From Opitutia bacterium (lineage in GTDB: Bacteria > Verrucomicrobiota > Verrucomicrobiia > Opitutales > Opitutaceae): a stretch of DNA of 55,866 bases. Both the position numbers and the translations under genes were made by a program. Under the pieces are notes generated by a model. That model saw only the letters and a list, made by a program, of their open reading frames with translations. It did no database searches and was not told the DNA's origin. Shown in pieces: positions 8,793-16,786 of the stretch. Each line of letters begins with the position of its first letter. Position 1 is the stretch's first letter. Location: NCBI GenBank assembly GCA_003142615.1, contig PLMW01000038.1, positions 30,886-86,751 on the forward strand. The letters run 5' to 3'.

Positions 8793-9794
8793 ATGCGAAA
8801 CACGACCATGAAATCTCCGCACCATGTTTGTCTCGGCTTTTTCTCCCTGCTGCTTGCCGCGGTCACGGCGAACGGGGCCGCGGCGGCGGGCACCTGCGAC
8901 CGTGACAGCCTGAAGGCGCTCGTCGATGTCTACCTCAAAGCGCTGGTGGCGCACGATCCGTCCGGCCTGCCGCTCGCGAGCCCGATCAAGTTCACCGAGA
9001 ACACCGCCACGATTCCGCTGGGTGACGGCCTCTGGCTCAACGTCTCGGAGGGTCCGACGACCTTCAAAGTCTACGCGCTCGATCCCACGTCAGGGCAGGC
9101 CGGCTTCTATGGCGTCATGAAGGAACTCGGCGAGCCGGTGATTCTTGCGTTGCGGCTGAAGGTGGAGAACGGGAGGATCACCGAGATCGAGCATGTCGTG
9201 GCGCGGCGGCTGGGCGATCGCGTGACGCCGAATCTTGCCGCGCCCCGCCCCGGGCTCGTGCAACCCGTGCCTCCGCCGGAGCGAGTCCCGCGGGAGGAGA
9301 TGCTGCGCATCGCGGATGCGTATTTCGAATCCATTGAGCACAACAATGGCGACCTCGCGCCGTTTGCGGACGACTGCACGCGTCATGAGAACGGCATGCA
9401 GACGACGACGAACCCGCCGCCCGATCCCGCCCAGTTTGGCTCCTCCCCCAGCGAACAACTCCGCCTGGCGATGGCGCGCATCGATGCGTGCGGCGTCCGC
9501 GCCCAAATGAGCAGCCACATTCTCGATTACATCACGCGCATCCGGCCGCGGCGATTGCTGATCGCCGACGAGGAGTTGGGCCTGGTGTTTGCGTTCCCGA
9601 TGTTCGTGCATCGCGGCGGCATGCAGACGACCAGGATCGTCGGTGTGCCCGGCGTCGACCGGGTGTCGCGGCCGATCGCTCCGTTCAATCTGCAGGCGGG
9701 CGAAATCTTCAAGATTCGCGGCGGCAGGATTCACGAGATTGAAGCCGATGGCGTGGTCCTGCCCTACGGCTCCGGCACCGGCTGGGACGGGTAG
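8793..9794 (+). CDS. Secreted NTF2-like protein of unknown function, tandem paralogue 2
   Basis: The 333-residue protein has a signal-like N-terminus (FFSLLLAAVTANGAAAA) and the same two-half architecture as its neighbours. The first half has CDRDSLKALVDVYLKALVAHDPS and KFTENT; the second has ADAYFESIEHNNGDLAPF and CTRHENG. It is the most diverged copy. Between the second helix and the RPRRLLIADEELGLV strand it carries an extra segment with two additional cysteines or charged residues (around MARIDACGVRAQ). It starts 19 bases after paralogue 1, so the genes are likely co-transcribed. No catalytic residue is recognisable and no function is offered. Confidence 0.68.
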   Translation: MRNTTMKSPHHVCLGFFSLLLAAVTANGAAAAGTCDRDSLKALVDVYLKALVAHDPSGLPLASPIKFTENTATIPLGDGLWLNVSEGPTTFKVYALDPTSGQAGFYGVMKELGEPVILALRLKVENGRITEIEHVVARRLGDRVTPNLAAPRPGLVQPVPPPERVPREEMLRIADAYFESIEHNNGDLAPFADDCTRHENGMQTTTNPPPDPAQFGSSPSEQLRLAMARIDACGVRAQMSSHILDYITRIRPRRLLIADEELGLVFAFPMFVHRGGMQTTRIVGVPGVDRVSRPIAPFNLQAGEIFKIRGGRIHEIEADGVVLPYGSGTGWDG

Positions 9795-9829
9795 ATGGCG
9801 CGGCTTAATCCCTTTCGGGGAAAACCGAC

Positions 9830-10819
9830 ATGACGACACGTAATCCATGGCCCACCCTCGGGCGCGCCGCCTGGAACCTCTTGCTAGCCGCAATGGCGGG
9901 TCAGGCCGCAGCGTCTGCAGGAGAACCGTGTGATCGAGCCTGCCTCGAGTGTTGGGTGGAGCGTTATCTCGCGGCAGTGATCGCGCACGTGCCCGCCCAG
10001 GTGCCGCTCGCAAAAACCGTCCGCTTCACCGAAAACGGCCAGCGGCTGGAGGTGGGCGACGGACTCTGGAACACTGCCAGCGCGCGCGGCTCTTACCGGC
10101 TCTGCGTGGCCGACCCCGAGGCGGGACAGGCCGGCTTTTTTGGAACCATCCGCGAAAACGGCAAGCCGGCGATTCTGGCACTGAGGCTCAGGATCGTGGC
10201 CGGCGAGATTGCCGAGATCGAGACACTCGTGGCGCGCGACGAACCCGGGGCGCTCCGGCTGGAAAAGCTGGGTGCGCCGAACCCGGTGTTTGGGGCGGCG
10301 GTGCCGGCGGCTGAACGCGCCTCGCGCGACGAGCTGATCAAAACGGCCAACACGTACTTCACCGGGCTCGAGCGAAACGACGGCAAGGGCGTCTACCCGT
10401 TCACCGCCGACTGCAACCGCATCGAAAACGGCAAACAAACCACCAACCAGCCCGCGGAGACACCCCAGCCGTTCGACATCGGCGCGCTGGGATGCAAGGC
10501 GCAGTTCGAGACGGGTTTCTTCCGGTTTGTGACGCGGATCCGCGATCGTCGTTTCGTGGTGATCGACGAGGAGCGCGGCCTGGTGCTCACGTTTGTCTTC
10601 TTTGATCACGCCGGCAACATTCCGAACGTGACCTTGACCGACGGCCGGACGGTGCCGATCGGGGTCGCGCGTCCGTGGACGTGGGAAATCGCGGAGTTGT
10701 TCAAGGTGGAGCGCGGTCTGATCCGGCAGGTCGAGGCGGTGTTGCAGGAATCCCCCTATGGGATGAATTCCGGCTGGAGTTCATGGGCAGACGGATTGTC
10801 CAGCGAAGCGAGGCGGTAA
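9830..10819 (+). CDS. Secreted NTF2-like protein of unknown function, tandem paralogue 3
   Basis: The 329-residue protein begins with a short signal-like stretch (WNLLLAAMAGQAAASA) and continues with CDRACLECWVERYLAAVIAH, RFTENGQRLEVGDGLW, NTYFTGLERND and CNRIENGKQTTNQ. It resembles paralogue 1 more than paralogue 2, including RDRRFVVIDEERGLVLTFVFFDHAG. The HDPS residues kept in copies 1 and 2 are HVPA here. It ends the rightward run and converges on tsaD. Three adjacent diverged copies suggest related but separate ligands or a mixed complex, which is inference only. Confidence 0.68.
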   Translation: MTTRNPWPTLGRAAWNLLLAAMAGQAAASAGEPCDRACLECWVERYLAAVIAHVPAQVPLAKTVRFTENGQRLEVGDGLWNTASARGSYRLCVADPEAGQAGFFGTIRENGKPAILALRLRIVAGEIAEIETLVARDEPGALRLEKLGAPNPVFGAAVPAAERASRDELIKTANTYFTGLERNDGKGVYPFTADCNRIENGKQTTNQPAETPQPFDIGALGCKAQFETGFFRFVTRIRDRRFVVIDEERGLVLTFVFFDHAGNIPNVTLTDGRTVPIGVARPWTWEIAELFKVERGLIRQVEAVLQESPYGMNSGWSSWADGLSSEARR

Positions 10820-10927
10820 CGCGGCGCGAGACCGGCGTGGAGTCCGGGTAAAACTGCGTCGTTCAGGGAAATCCGGCCCGCGGGGTCGTGGGCCTCCTTC
10901 CCCGCAGATTCAGTTTCCTGTCCGTGG

Positions 10928-11965
10928 TCAGTCCGGGGCCAGCGTCAAGCCGGGCGCGATGGTGAGCGCGTGGCGCTCGTCCAGTGTGCAGCCCGCCGGA
11001 TCGCACCACGCCGCGAAGGCGATCATGCCCGCGTTGTCGCCGGTATGCTGCGGTTGCGCGGCGTGAAACGGAATCCCCTTCTCCCGCGCCATGGCGGCCA
11101 GCGCGGCCCGCAGCGCCGTGTTGTTGGCCACGCCGCCCGACACGCCCACGCTCGCATAGGGGCCGCGGTCGAGCGCAGCCGAGGTTTTTTTCACCAGGGC
11201 GTCGATCACCGCCTGCTGGTAGCTCGCACAGAGGTCGTCCATGTGCGCCGTCACCTCGGCGGTGCTCAGCTTCTCCACGAGATAACGCAGGCTCGTCTTC
11301 AGCCCGGAGAAACTGAAGGACAGGTCGCCGTTCGGCTGGATGCCGCGGGGAAAAGCGTAGGCGTCGGGGCGCCCGGCCGCGGCGCGCTGCTCGATGAGCG
11401 GACCGCCCGGATAGCCGAGCCCGAGCAGCTTCGCCCCCTTGTCGAGCGCCTCGCCGGCGGCGTCGTCCCGCGTCGAGGAAAGCACGGAAAGGCGCCGCGC
11501 GCGGTCGATCTCGAACAGCAGCGTGTTGCCACCCGACACGATCAGCCCGAGATGCGGCAGCAGGTCGTCGCGCCGGCCGGCAAACGCCGCCGGCTCCGCC
11601 GCGTGCACGGCGATGAAGGGCGACCACGCATGCCCGCGCAGATGGTTGACTCCGAGCAGCGGCACGCGCCGTTCGAGGGCCAGCGCCTTCGCCGCCGCCA
11701 GACCGATGGCGAGGCAACCGGCCAGCCCGGGCCCGTGCGTCACGGCCACGGCGGTGATGCCGCTCCACTCGGCACTCTCCCGCAGCCGCCGGAGCAACGG
11801 CGGCAGGTTGCGCAGATGCTCGCGCGTCGCGAGGTCGGGAACCACGCCGCCGTAGCGCTCGTGCAGGGCGATCTGGCTGTGCACCAGTTCCAGGGTGAGG
11901 CCGCGCGCCGGGTCAAACACCGCCAGCGCCGTCTCGTCGCACGAGCTTTCGAGGGCGAGGATCAT
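10928..11965 (-). CDS. tsaD: tRNA N6-adenosine threonylcarbamoyltransferase
   Basis: The 345-residue ASKHA-fold protein starts ILALESSCDETALAV, the TsaD N-terminus. It carries the metal-binding NHLRGH (His108, His112), where most homologues have HxEGH, and the nucleotide segments HGPGLAGCL and GGVANNTALR. TsaD transfers the threonylcarbamoyl group to A37 of ANN-decoding tRNAs with TsaB and TsaE, which are not in the window. The start is ten bases after the ctpA stop, so the pair forms a leftward operon. Length is typical. Confidence 0.95.
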   Translation of the reverse strand: MILALESSCDETALAVFDPARGLTLELVHSQIALHERYGGVVPDLATREHLRNLPPLLRRLRESAEWSGITAVAVTHGPGLAGCLAIGLAAAKALALERRVPLLGVNHLRGHAWSPFIAVHAAEPAAFAGRRDDLLPHLGLIVSGGNTLLFEIDRARRLSVLSSTRDDAAGEALDKGAKLLGLGYPGGPLIEQRAAAGRPDAYAFPRGIQPNGDLSFSFSGLKTSLRYLVEKLSTAEVTAHMDDLCASYQQAVIDALVKKTSAALDRGPYASVGVSGGVANNTALRAALAAMAREKGIPFHAAQPQHTGDNAGMIAFAAWCDPAGCTLDERHALTIAPGLTLAPD

Positions 11966-11975
11966 GACTCCGGTC

Positions 11976-13271
11976 TCACGGTCCCGCCGTCTTCCCCGGT
12001 GCCGGCCGGCTGCGGGCCGTCAGGAGATCCACCCCTTTCAGCACATCGATGGCCGTTTGCAGCGGACGGTCCTCGACGGGCTCAAAGCCGAAGCGCGTCG
12101 CAAACTCCTTTGGATCCGTGAGGTCGGTCCGGAGGCGCTGCAGCCGCAGTTTCGCCTCTTCCTCCAGCGAAACCACCACGAGCACCTGGGGCTCGATGCC
12201 CTTTTCATGGATGCTCACGCCGCCCGGCGTATAGTAGCGGGCCGTCGTGAGCCGGAGCGCCTCGCCGTTCTTGAGGCGGAAGACCGTCTGCACGGAGCCC
12301 TTGCCGAAGGTGGTTTCGCCCACCACCACCGCCCGTGACGTGTCCTTGAGTGCGCCCGCCACCACCTCGGCCGCGCTCGCGGTGCCGGCGTTGACCAGCA
12401 CCGCAACCGGCAGGTTCAGGCCGCCGGCCGAGGATCCGGCGCGCAGTTCCTCCCGGCTGTCCGCCGCGCGCCCCTGCGTGTAAACGATGAGTTCGCCCGG
12501 CTTGAAAAACGGCTCCGCCACCTCGACCGCGGCGTCGAGCAGCCCGCCCGGATTGTTGCGCAGGTCGAGGATCAGCGCCTTCGCGCCCCCGGTCTGCAGG
12601 CGTTTCAACGCCTCCTTGAACTCGGCGCCCGTCCGCTCGCTGAACTGCGTGAGCTGGATGTAACCGATGCCGTCCGCCAGCATGTGCGCATCGCGCACGC
12701 TCTCCACCTTGATGGCCTCGCGCTTCAGGACGAGCTCGATGGTTTGCAGCTTCGACGGCCGGAAGAACATCACGCCCACCTTGGTGCCCGGCTTGCCGCG
12801 CAACCGTTCGATGATCTTGTCCATGCTGAGCTTCTCGAGGGACTGCCCGTCGACCTTGACGATCTCGTCGCCGCGCTGGACACCGGCACGCTCGGCGGGC
12901 GAGTCGGCGATGGGGGCGATCACGAGCACCTTGCCGTTGCGCCGCTCCACCTGAATGCCGATGCCGCCGAACTTGCCGTTCATCTCCTCGGCAAGCTCGC
13001 GGTAGGCGCCTGCGTTCATGAACTCCGAGTGCGGATCCAGCGAGCGGAGCATGCCCTCCAGCGCCGCATGGGTGAGCCGGTCGTAACCGGCGTCCTTCTC
13101 CTCCACATAGTTTTTCCCCACCAAATCGAGCACGCTGCGGAAGTACGCCGTGTTGCGGTCGAGGTCGCGGTTGGGCCACAGGCTCCAGGCCGGGCGCATG
13201 CGCGTCACCGCCGTGGCCAGGAGGATGCCGCAGGCCGCGCCACAGGCGATGATGAGAAAGCGTTTGAGCAT
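11976..13271 (-). CDS. ctpA: C-terminal processing peptidase (S41 family)
   Basis: From the ATG at 13271 the protein has 431 residues. It has a single N-terminal membrane or signal segment (RFLIIACGAACGILLATAV), a PDZ domain (about 95-180, with FGGIGIQVE and GDEIVKVDG) and the S41 catalytic core. The nucleophile is Ser299 in NAGTASAAE and the general base is Lys324 in FGKGSVQ. Such proteases trim or degrade periplasmic and envelope proteins at their C-termini. AGGGGG just upstream favours this ATG. A longer reading frame would run into the divergent midA gene, only 34 bases away. It probably shares a transcript with tsaD. Confidence 0.92.
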   Translation of the reverse strand: MLKRFLIIACGAACGILLATAVTRMRPAWSLWPNRDLDRNTAYFRSVLDLVGKNYVEEKDAGYDRLTHAALEGMLRSLDPHSEFMNAGAYRELAEEMNGKFGGIGIQVERRNGKVLVIAPIADSPAERAGVQRGDEIVKVDGQSLEKLSMDKIIERLRGKPGTKVGVMFFRPSKLQTIELVLKREAIKVESVRDAHMLADGIGYIQLTQFSERTGAEFKEALKRLQTGGAKALILDLRNNPGGLLDAAVEVAEPFFKPGELIVYTQGRAADSREELRAGSSAGGLNLPVAVLVNAGTASAAEVVAGALKDTSRAVVVGETTFGKGSVQTVFRLKNGEALRLTTARYYTPGGVSIHEKGIEPQVLVVVSLEEEAKLRLQRLRTDLTDPKEFATRFGFEPVEDRPLQTAIDVLKGVDLLTARSRPAPGKTAGP

Positions 13272-13305
13272 GCCCCCTACTGTGTGCATCTGGTCGTTCT
13301 TGTAA

Positions 13306-14364
13306 ATGGCTTCCGCAATCCCACCCGAATTCCTCGCCGCCTTCCGGCAGGCGGCCGGCGACGGCGGCGCACTGTCCTTTGCGCGCTTCATGGAGCTGGC
13401 GCTCTACCATCCGGACGCCGGCTACTATGCGCAACAGCGGCGGCGGATCGGGCGTGCGCCGGAGGCGGATTTCTTCACCGCCACCTCGCTGGGACCGGTG
13501 TTCGGTGAACTCGTGGTGGCGGCGTGCGTCGCCCTGCTCGATCAACGTCCGCCGCGTGATTACACCTTTGTCGAGATCGGCACCGAGCCTCCGGCCCCGG
13601 GCAACGTCGGGGGGGTCGATTCCTCCCCAGACGGACCCGGCGGCGTGTTCACCCCGACTCGGTCGGGGCTCGCGGGCGTGGCGCATCCCTTCGCCGCGGT
13701 GGCGACGATTTCGCTCGGCCAGCCGCTGCAGTTGCCTCCGCGGGCTGTCGTTTTCTCGAACGAGCTGTTTGACGCGCAGCCGTGCCACCGGCTCGTCCGC
13801 CAGGCCGGCTGCTGGCGGGAAAGCGGCGTCGGGCTGCGCGGCGATGCGCTGGAGGAAGTCCTGCTGCCGGAGCTCACGTCCGAGGTGCAGGCGGTGCTTG
13901 ACCGCCTGCCGGCCGCGGCACCCGACGGCTATCGGATCGACCTGCCGCTCGCTGCGGCGCAACTCGCCGCCCGGATCGCCGCGCAGCCGTGGGCGGGCCT
14001 GTTTGTCGCCTTCGATTACGGAAAATCGTGGCGCGAACTGGCTGAGGACACCCCGGCCGGCACCGTCCGCGCCTATCTCCGGCACCGGCAAAGCAACGAT
14101 CTGCTCGCGCGCCCCGGCGAACAGGACCTCACCTGCCACGTCTGCTGGGACTGGCTGAATGAGGCGCTGACCGCCCATGGATTCGCTGCGCCGGTGCTGG
14201 AATCCCAGGAGGCGTTTTTCGTCCATCACGCCTCGGCGGCCCTCAGCCGGCTGACCGCCGCCGAGGCGGGCCGTTTCAGCGGACGCAAGCTCGGCGTGAT
14301 GCAGCTCCTTCATCCCGGCAACATGGGGCAAAAGTTCCAGGTGCTCTGGGCGCGACGGGACTAG
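13306..14364 (+). CDS. MidA/NDUFAF7-type SAM methyltransferase homologue with altered motif I
   Basis: The 352-residue protein matches the MidA/COG1565 family, whose eukaryotic member NDUFAF7 methylates an arginine in complex I. Family segments are FMELALYHPDAGYYA (28-42), FFTATSLGPVFGELV, VVFSNELFDAQP (148-159) and FDYGKSW followed by AYLRHR. The SAM motif, normally VEIGxGxG, reads VEIGTEPP (89-96). It is followed by a Gly/Pro/Ser-rich insert to about residue 121 encoded by two strong palindromes. The family is clear, but whether the protein still binds SAM is doubtful. It is transcribed divergently from ctpA. Confidence 0.8.
   Translation: MASAIPPEFLAAFRQAAGDGGALSFARFMELALYHPDAGYYAQQRRRIGRAPEADFFTATSLGPVFGELVVAACVALLDQRPPRDYTFVEIGTEPPAPGNVGGVDSSPDGPGGVFTPTRSGLAGVAHPFAAVATISLGQPLQLPPRAVVFSNELFDAQPCHRLVRQAGCWRESGVGLRGDALEEVLLPELTSEVQAVLDRLPAAAPDGYRIDLPLAAAQLAARIAAQPWAGLFVAFDYGKSWRELAEDTPAGTVRAYLRHRQSNDLLARPGEQDLTCHVCWDWLNEALTAHGFAAPVLESQEAFFVHHASAALSRLTAAEAGRFSGRKLGVMQLLHPGNMGQKFQVLWARRD
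13609..13668. repeat. Two palindromes inserted in frame within the MidA-type gene
   Basis: A run of seven G (13609-13615) can pair with CCTCCCC (13622-13628), with one G-U pair and a six-base loop. CCCCGA (13652-13657) pairs perfectly with TCGGGG (13663-13668) over a five-base loop. Together they encode the low-complexity insert next to the degenerate SAM motif. The layout of two hairpins in about 60 bases resembles a REP-type element that landed in frame. Confidence 0.5.
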
Positions 14365-14414
14365 ATCGACCAAGCCGACAACCACGGATGGGCACGAATT
14401 GGCACGGATGATTA

Positions 14415-14440
14415 GTAGGGGCGCAGCCTCGCCTGCGCCC
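14415..14440 (+). repeat. GTAG-headed REP-like palindrome
   Basis: GTAG (14415-14418) is followed by GGGCGCAG (14419-14426), loop CCTCGC, and CTGCGCCC (14433-14440). A GTAG tetranucleotide directly before a palindrome is the classical layout of REP sequences mobilised by RAYT (TnpA-REP) proteins. Just upstream are short near-direct repeats of GGCACGAATTGGCACGGAT type. The rest of the 205-base gap between the MidA-type gene and rpmB holds no gene. Confidence 0.5.
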
Positions 14441-14569
14441 ATCTCTGGTCACTGTGTCGCTCCGCTACCTCTGCGTGCTCCTGTAAACTGTCGCACGGCT
14501 CGCCAACCCAGTTTTCCCTTGCTTCCCGGGGGAGCGGGTCTTTACTCCGACCCCTTCACCGCAAATCCC

Positions 14570-14800
14570 ATGGCACGAATTTGTTTTATCACCGGCAGGA
14601 AGCCCGTCAAAGGCAACATCGTCAATCGCAGGGGCCAGAGCAAAAAGAGCGGCGGCATCGGCACGCACGTGACAAGCATCACGCGCCGTCTGTTCCGGCC
14701 CAATCTCCAGCACATCCGGATCAAGCTGGCCAATGGCGGCACCAAGCGCGTGTGGGTTTCGGTCAAGGCCATCAAGGCCGGCCTCGTCCAGAAGGCCTGA
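14570..14800 (+). CDS. rpmB: 50S ribosomal protein L28, cysteine-poor form
   Basis: The 76-residue protein is bL28. It starts MARICFITGRKPVKGN, continues with NRRGQSKKSGGIG and RRLFRPNLQ, and ends in RVWVSVKAIKAG. Longer readings upstream are not family-like, and this ATG gives the standard length. Zinc-binding L28 proteins have a CxxC after the start. Here only one cysteine (Cys5) remains, so this is the zinc-independent form. A strong intrinsic terminator follows 20 bases after the stop, so it is a single-gene unit or the end of one. Confidence 0.95.
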   Translation: MARICFITGRKPVKGNIVNRRGQSKKSGGIGTHVTSITRRLFRPNLQHIRIKLANGGTKRVWVSVKAIKAGLVQKA

Positions 14801-14820
14801 TGATCGTCCCCTCCTTTTCC

Positions 14821-14850
14821 AACCCGCAGCATCCGCTGCGGGTTTTTTGT
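14821..14850 (+). terminator. Rho-independent terminator of rpmB
   Basis: AACCCGCAGC (14821-14830) pairs perfectly with GCTGCGGGTT (14835-14844) over the loop ATCC. The hairpin ends in a run of six T. It sits directly downstream of the L28 stop. Confidence 0.9.
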
Positions 14851-14858
14851 TGAGTAAA

Positions 14859-15097
14859 CCTCACGCCAAGGCCGAGAAGGATTCGAGGGATTAAATGCTT
14901 CTTCGCGTCCTTTGCGTACTTTGTGTGAGGAAAGATACCTCCGAATCTTGGCGGCAGCAGGACCGGCCTGGCGGGAGCCGGGCCCTCCAAGGCGTTCTGC
15001 GCCTTTTGCGGCCCACATTTGCCGCCTCACGCCACGGGCGCGAAGGTTGGAATGGATTGAACTCCCGAGGATTCTCCTTCGCGACCTTGGCGTGAGG
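14859..15097. repeat. Imperfect inverted and direct repeats in the gap after rpmB
   Basis: The gap 14851-15128 has no convincing gene. CCTCACGCCAAGG (from 14859) is repeated inverted as CCTTGGCGTGAGG (ending at 15097), with further similarity inward (AAGGATTCGAGGG against CCCGAGGATTCTCC). Between them lies a related direct copy around 14895-14930 with the pattern CTTCGCGTCCTTTGCG. The ends look like the borders of a small decayed element of about 240 bp. No target duplication is obvious. Confidence 0.4.
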
Positions 15098-15128
15098 CCA
15101 AAATCGTTTCGCAAGGTTTACCCGGCGC

Positions 15129-16619
15129 CTATGGCTTCGAGCTCTTGGGAATGTACTGGATGATGCCCGTGGCGATGGTGAAGTGGTCGCTCTTCAGCAG
15201 CTTGATCATCTCCGCCCCCGCCATCAGCACCGGGCCGTAGCCGTGCTGCGCAAACGGGCTCCGCGGCCGGTGATAATAATACATGGGGTCGAACGCCATG
15301 CCCGTGCCGACGCAGGTGTCCTCCACCTGCCCCTTGGCGTTGACTTTGGTGGCGACGGCGTTCCAGCCGAGTTGCGCCGCCGGTCCGAAGGCCACCGGGC
15401 TGACCCAGCCGCGATTGATCGCCCGCGCCATGCTGAAGACATACATCGCCGAGGCGGAGGTTTCGAGATACGAATCCGGGCGGTCGAGCAACTGGTGCCA
15501 GAGTCCGCCGTCCGCCTGGCAGGCCGTCAGGCCCCGGAGATGGGCGCGGAGCTGGTCGAGCACCTCCGCGCGCCGGGGATGATCCTCGGGCAGGACGTCC
15601 AGCAGTTCGACCATGGCCATGGCCGCCCAGCCGTTGGCGCGGGCCCAGCAGAACTCGGGATGATCGGGCGTGTTGGAGGACCAGCCGTGCATGTAGAGGC
15701 CCTTTTGCCGGTTGAACATGCGGGCGGAGAACTGCAGCACCTGCCGGACGGCATCATCATAGTAACGGCCGTCGCCGGTGAGCTTGCCCATCTGGGCCAG
15801 CGCGGGGATGCTCATGTACATGTCGTCCAGCCACAATGTTTCCGGCTGCGGGTTGGTGCGGGCCAGCGTGCCATCGGCCAGGCGGAACTGTTTGTGGGTG
15901 ATGTGCTCGATGTAGAGGTTGATCACGGGCAGCAGATCGGGGCCGACGCCGGCCCGGCGCGCCTTGATCATCGCCGCGCACATGGCGCCGGCGTCGTCCA
16001 GCGTCTGGGGGTCGACCAGGTTGCGGAACTCAAAGCGGCGAAACTGCGCGGGCGTGGGCATGGTGCCGGGGACGAGCGGGGCGACCCCGGCGGCGGCGGC
16101 CAGGTTGGCCTGATATTGCATCCGGAAAAACGGCAGACGGTCGGCCGCGTACTGGAACCGCTTCGCCGTGAACTCGGTGAAGCGCGCGTCGCCGGTGACC
16201 TCCGCGGCCAGCAGCATGGCGGCATAGGTCACGCCTTCCTCGTAGCCGATCAGGGGAAAGGCGTTGTTCTCACCGCGATCGAGCCCGGCTTCGGGATGGG
16301 GCGTGCTGAGATCGGTGATCTCCTCCCGCGTCTTGCGGTTGATGATGCGCATCAGGCTGGCGCCCTCCTGATAGTCGCGCACGCGGTTCATCACGCCGGT
16401 GATCTCCTCGACCGTGGGCGTGCGATACGGGACGGGGTATTCGGAAGCCATCTGGCTGCCGCTGAAAATGGCCGGCGTAGCGGCGGGCGGGGGCGGGCGG
16501 GCCGCACTGTCCTGGGCCCGGATGGAAGCGCCGAGCAGCAGGACGATCGCCGCGAGACCGGCCATTAATCGAGAAATGCGCACAGGAGGAAAACAGGACA
16601 TTGAGGTAATCGGGTTCAT
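15129..16619 (-). CDS. Glycoside hydrolase family 105 (unsaturated uronyl hydrolase)
   Basis: From the ATG at 16619 the protein has 496 residues, with a signal peptide (LMAGLAAIVLLLGASIRAQ) and an (alpha/alpha)6-barrel of the YteR/RhiN type. The family active-site segment WLDDMYM is at 263-269, and TLDDAGAM and WARANGWAAMAMVELL are also present. GH105 enzymes remove the 4,5-unsaturated uronic acid left at oligosaccharide ends by pectate or rhamnogalacturonan lyases. A longer reading starting upstream would run into the promoter region, and its extra residues look non-coding. It is divergent from an oligogalacturonide lyase, which fits pectin-oligomer use in the periplasm. Confidence 0.88.
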   Translation of the reverse strand: MNPITSMSCFPPVRISRLMAGLAAIVLLLGASIRAQDSAARPPPPAATPAIFSGSQMASEYPVPYRTPTVEEITGVMNRVRDYQEGASLMRIINRKTREEITDLSTPHPEAGLDRGENNAFPLIGYEEGVTYAAMLLAAEVTGDARFTEFTAKRFQYAADRLPFFRMQYQANLAAAAGVAPLVPGTMPTPAQFRRFEFRNLVDPQTLDDAGAMCAAMIKARRAGVGPDLLPVINLYIEHITHKQFRLADGTLARTNPQPETLWLDDMYMSIPALAQMGKLTGDGRYYDDAVRQVLQFSARMFNRQKGLYMHGWSSNTPDHPEFCWARANGWAAMAMVELLDVLPEDHPRRAEVLDQLRAHLRGLTACQADGGLWHQLLDRPDSYLETSASAMYVFSMARAINRGWVSPVAFGPAAQLGWNAVATKVNAKGQVEDTCVGTGMAFDPMYYYHRPRSPFAQHGYGPVLMAGAEMIKLLKSDHFTIATGIIQYIPKSSKP

Positions 16620-16786
16620 CAGGGCAACAAGTGTCGGGGGAGAGACGCCTAAAATACCGCGCCAACGCCCATTCGTCAAAGAGGAGTTGGGGTTGACTGT
16701 AAAGCCCGGCGCTTCGCGATGACTGGCAAACTGTACGACTGCAAAAGATCGATTCTGATTCGCTCCCGCCACTGATCGCAAATACC

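Noticed and set aside
12205-14442. Minus-strand frame of about 745 codons across ctpA and the MidA-type gene
   Set aside because: It overlaps two real genes in another frame and has no domain of its own.
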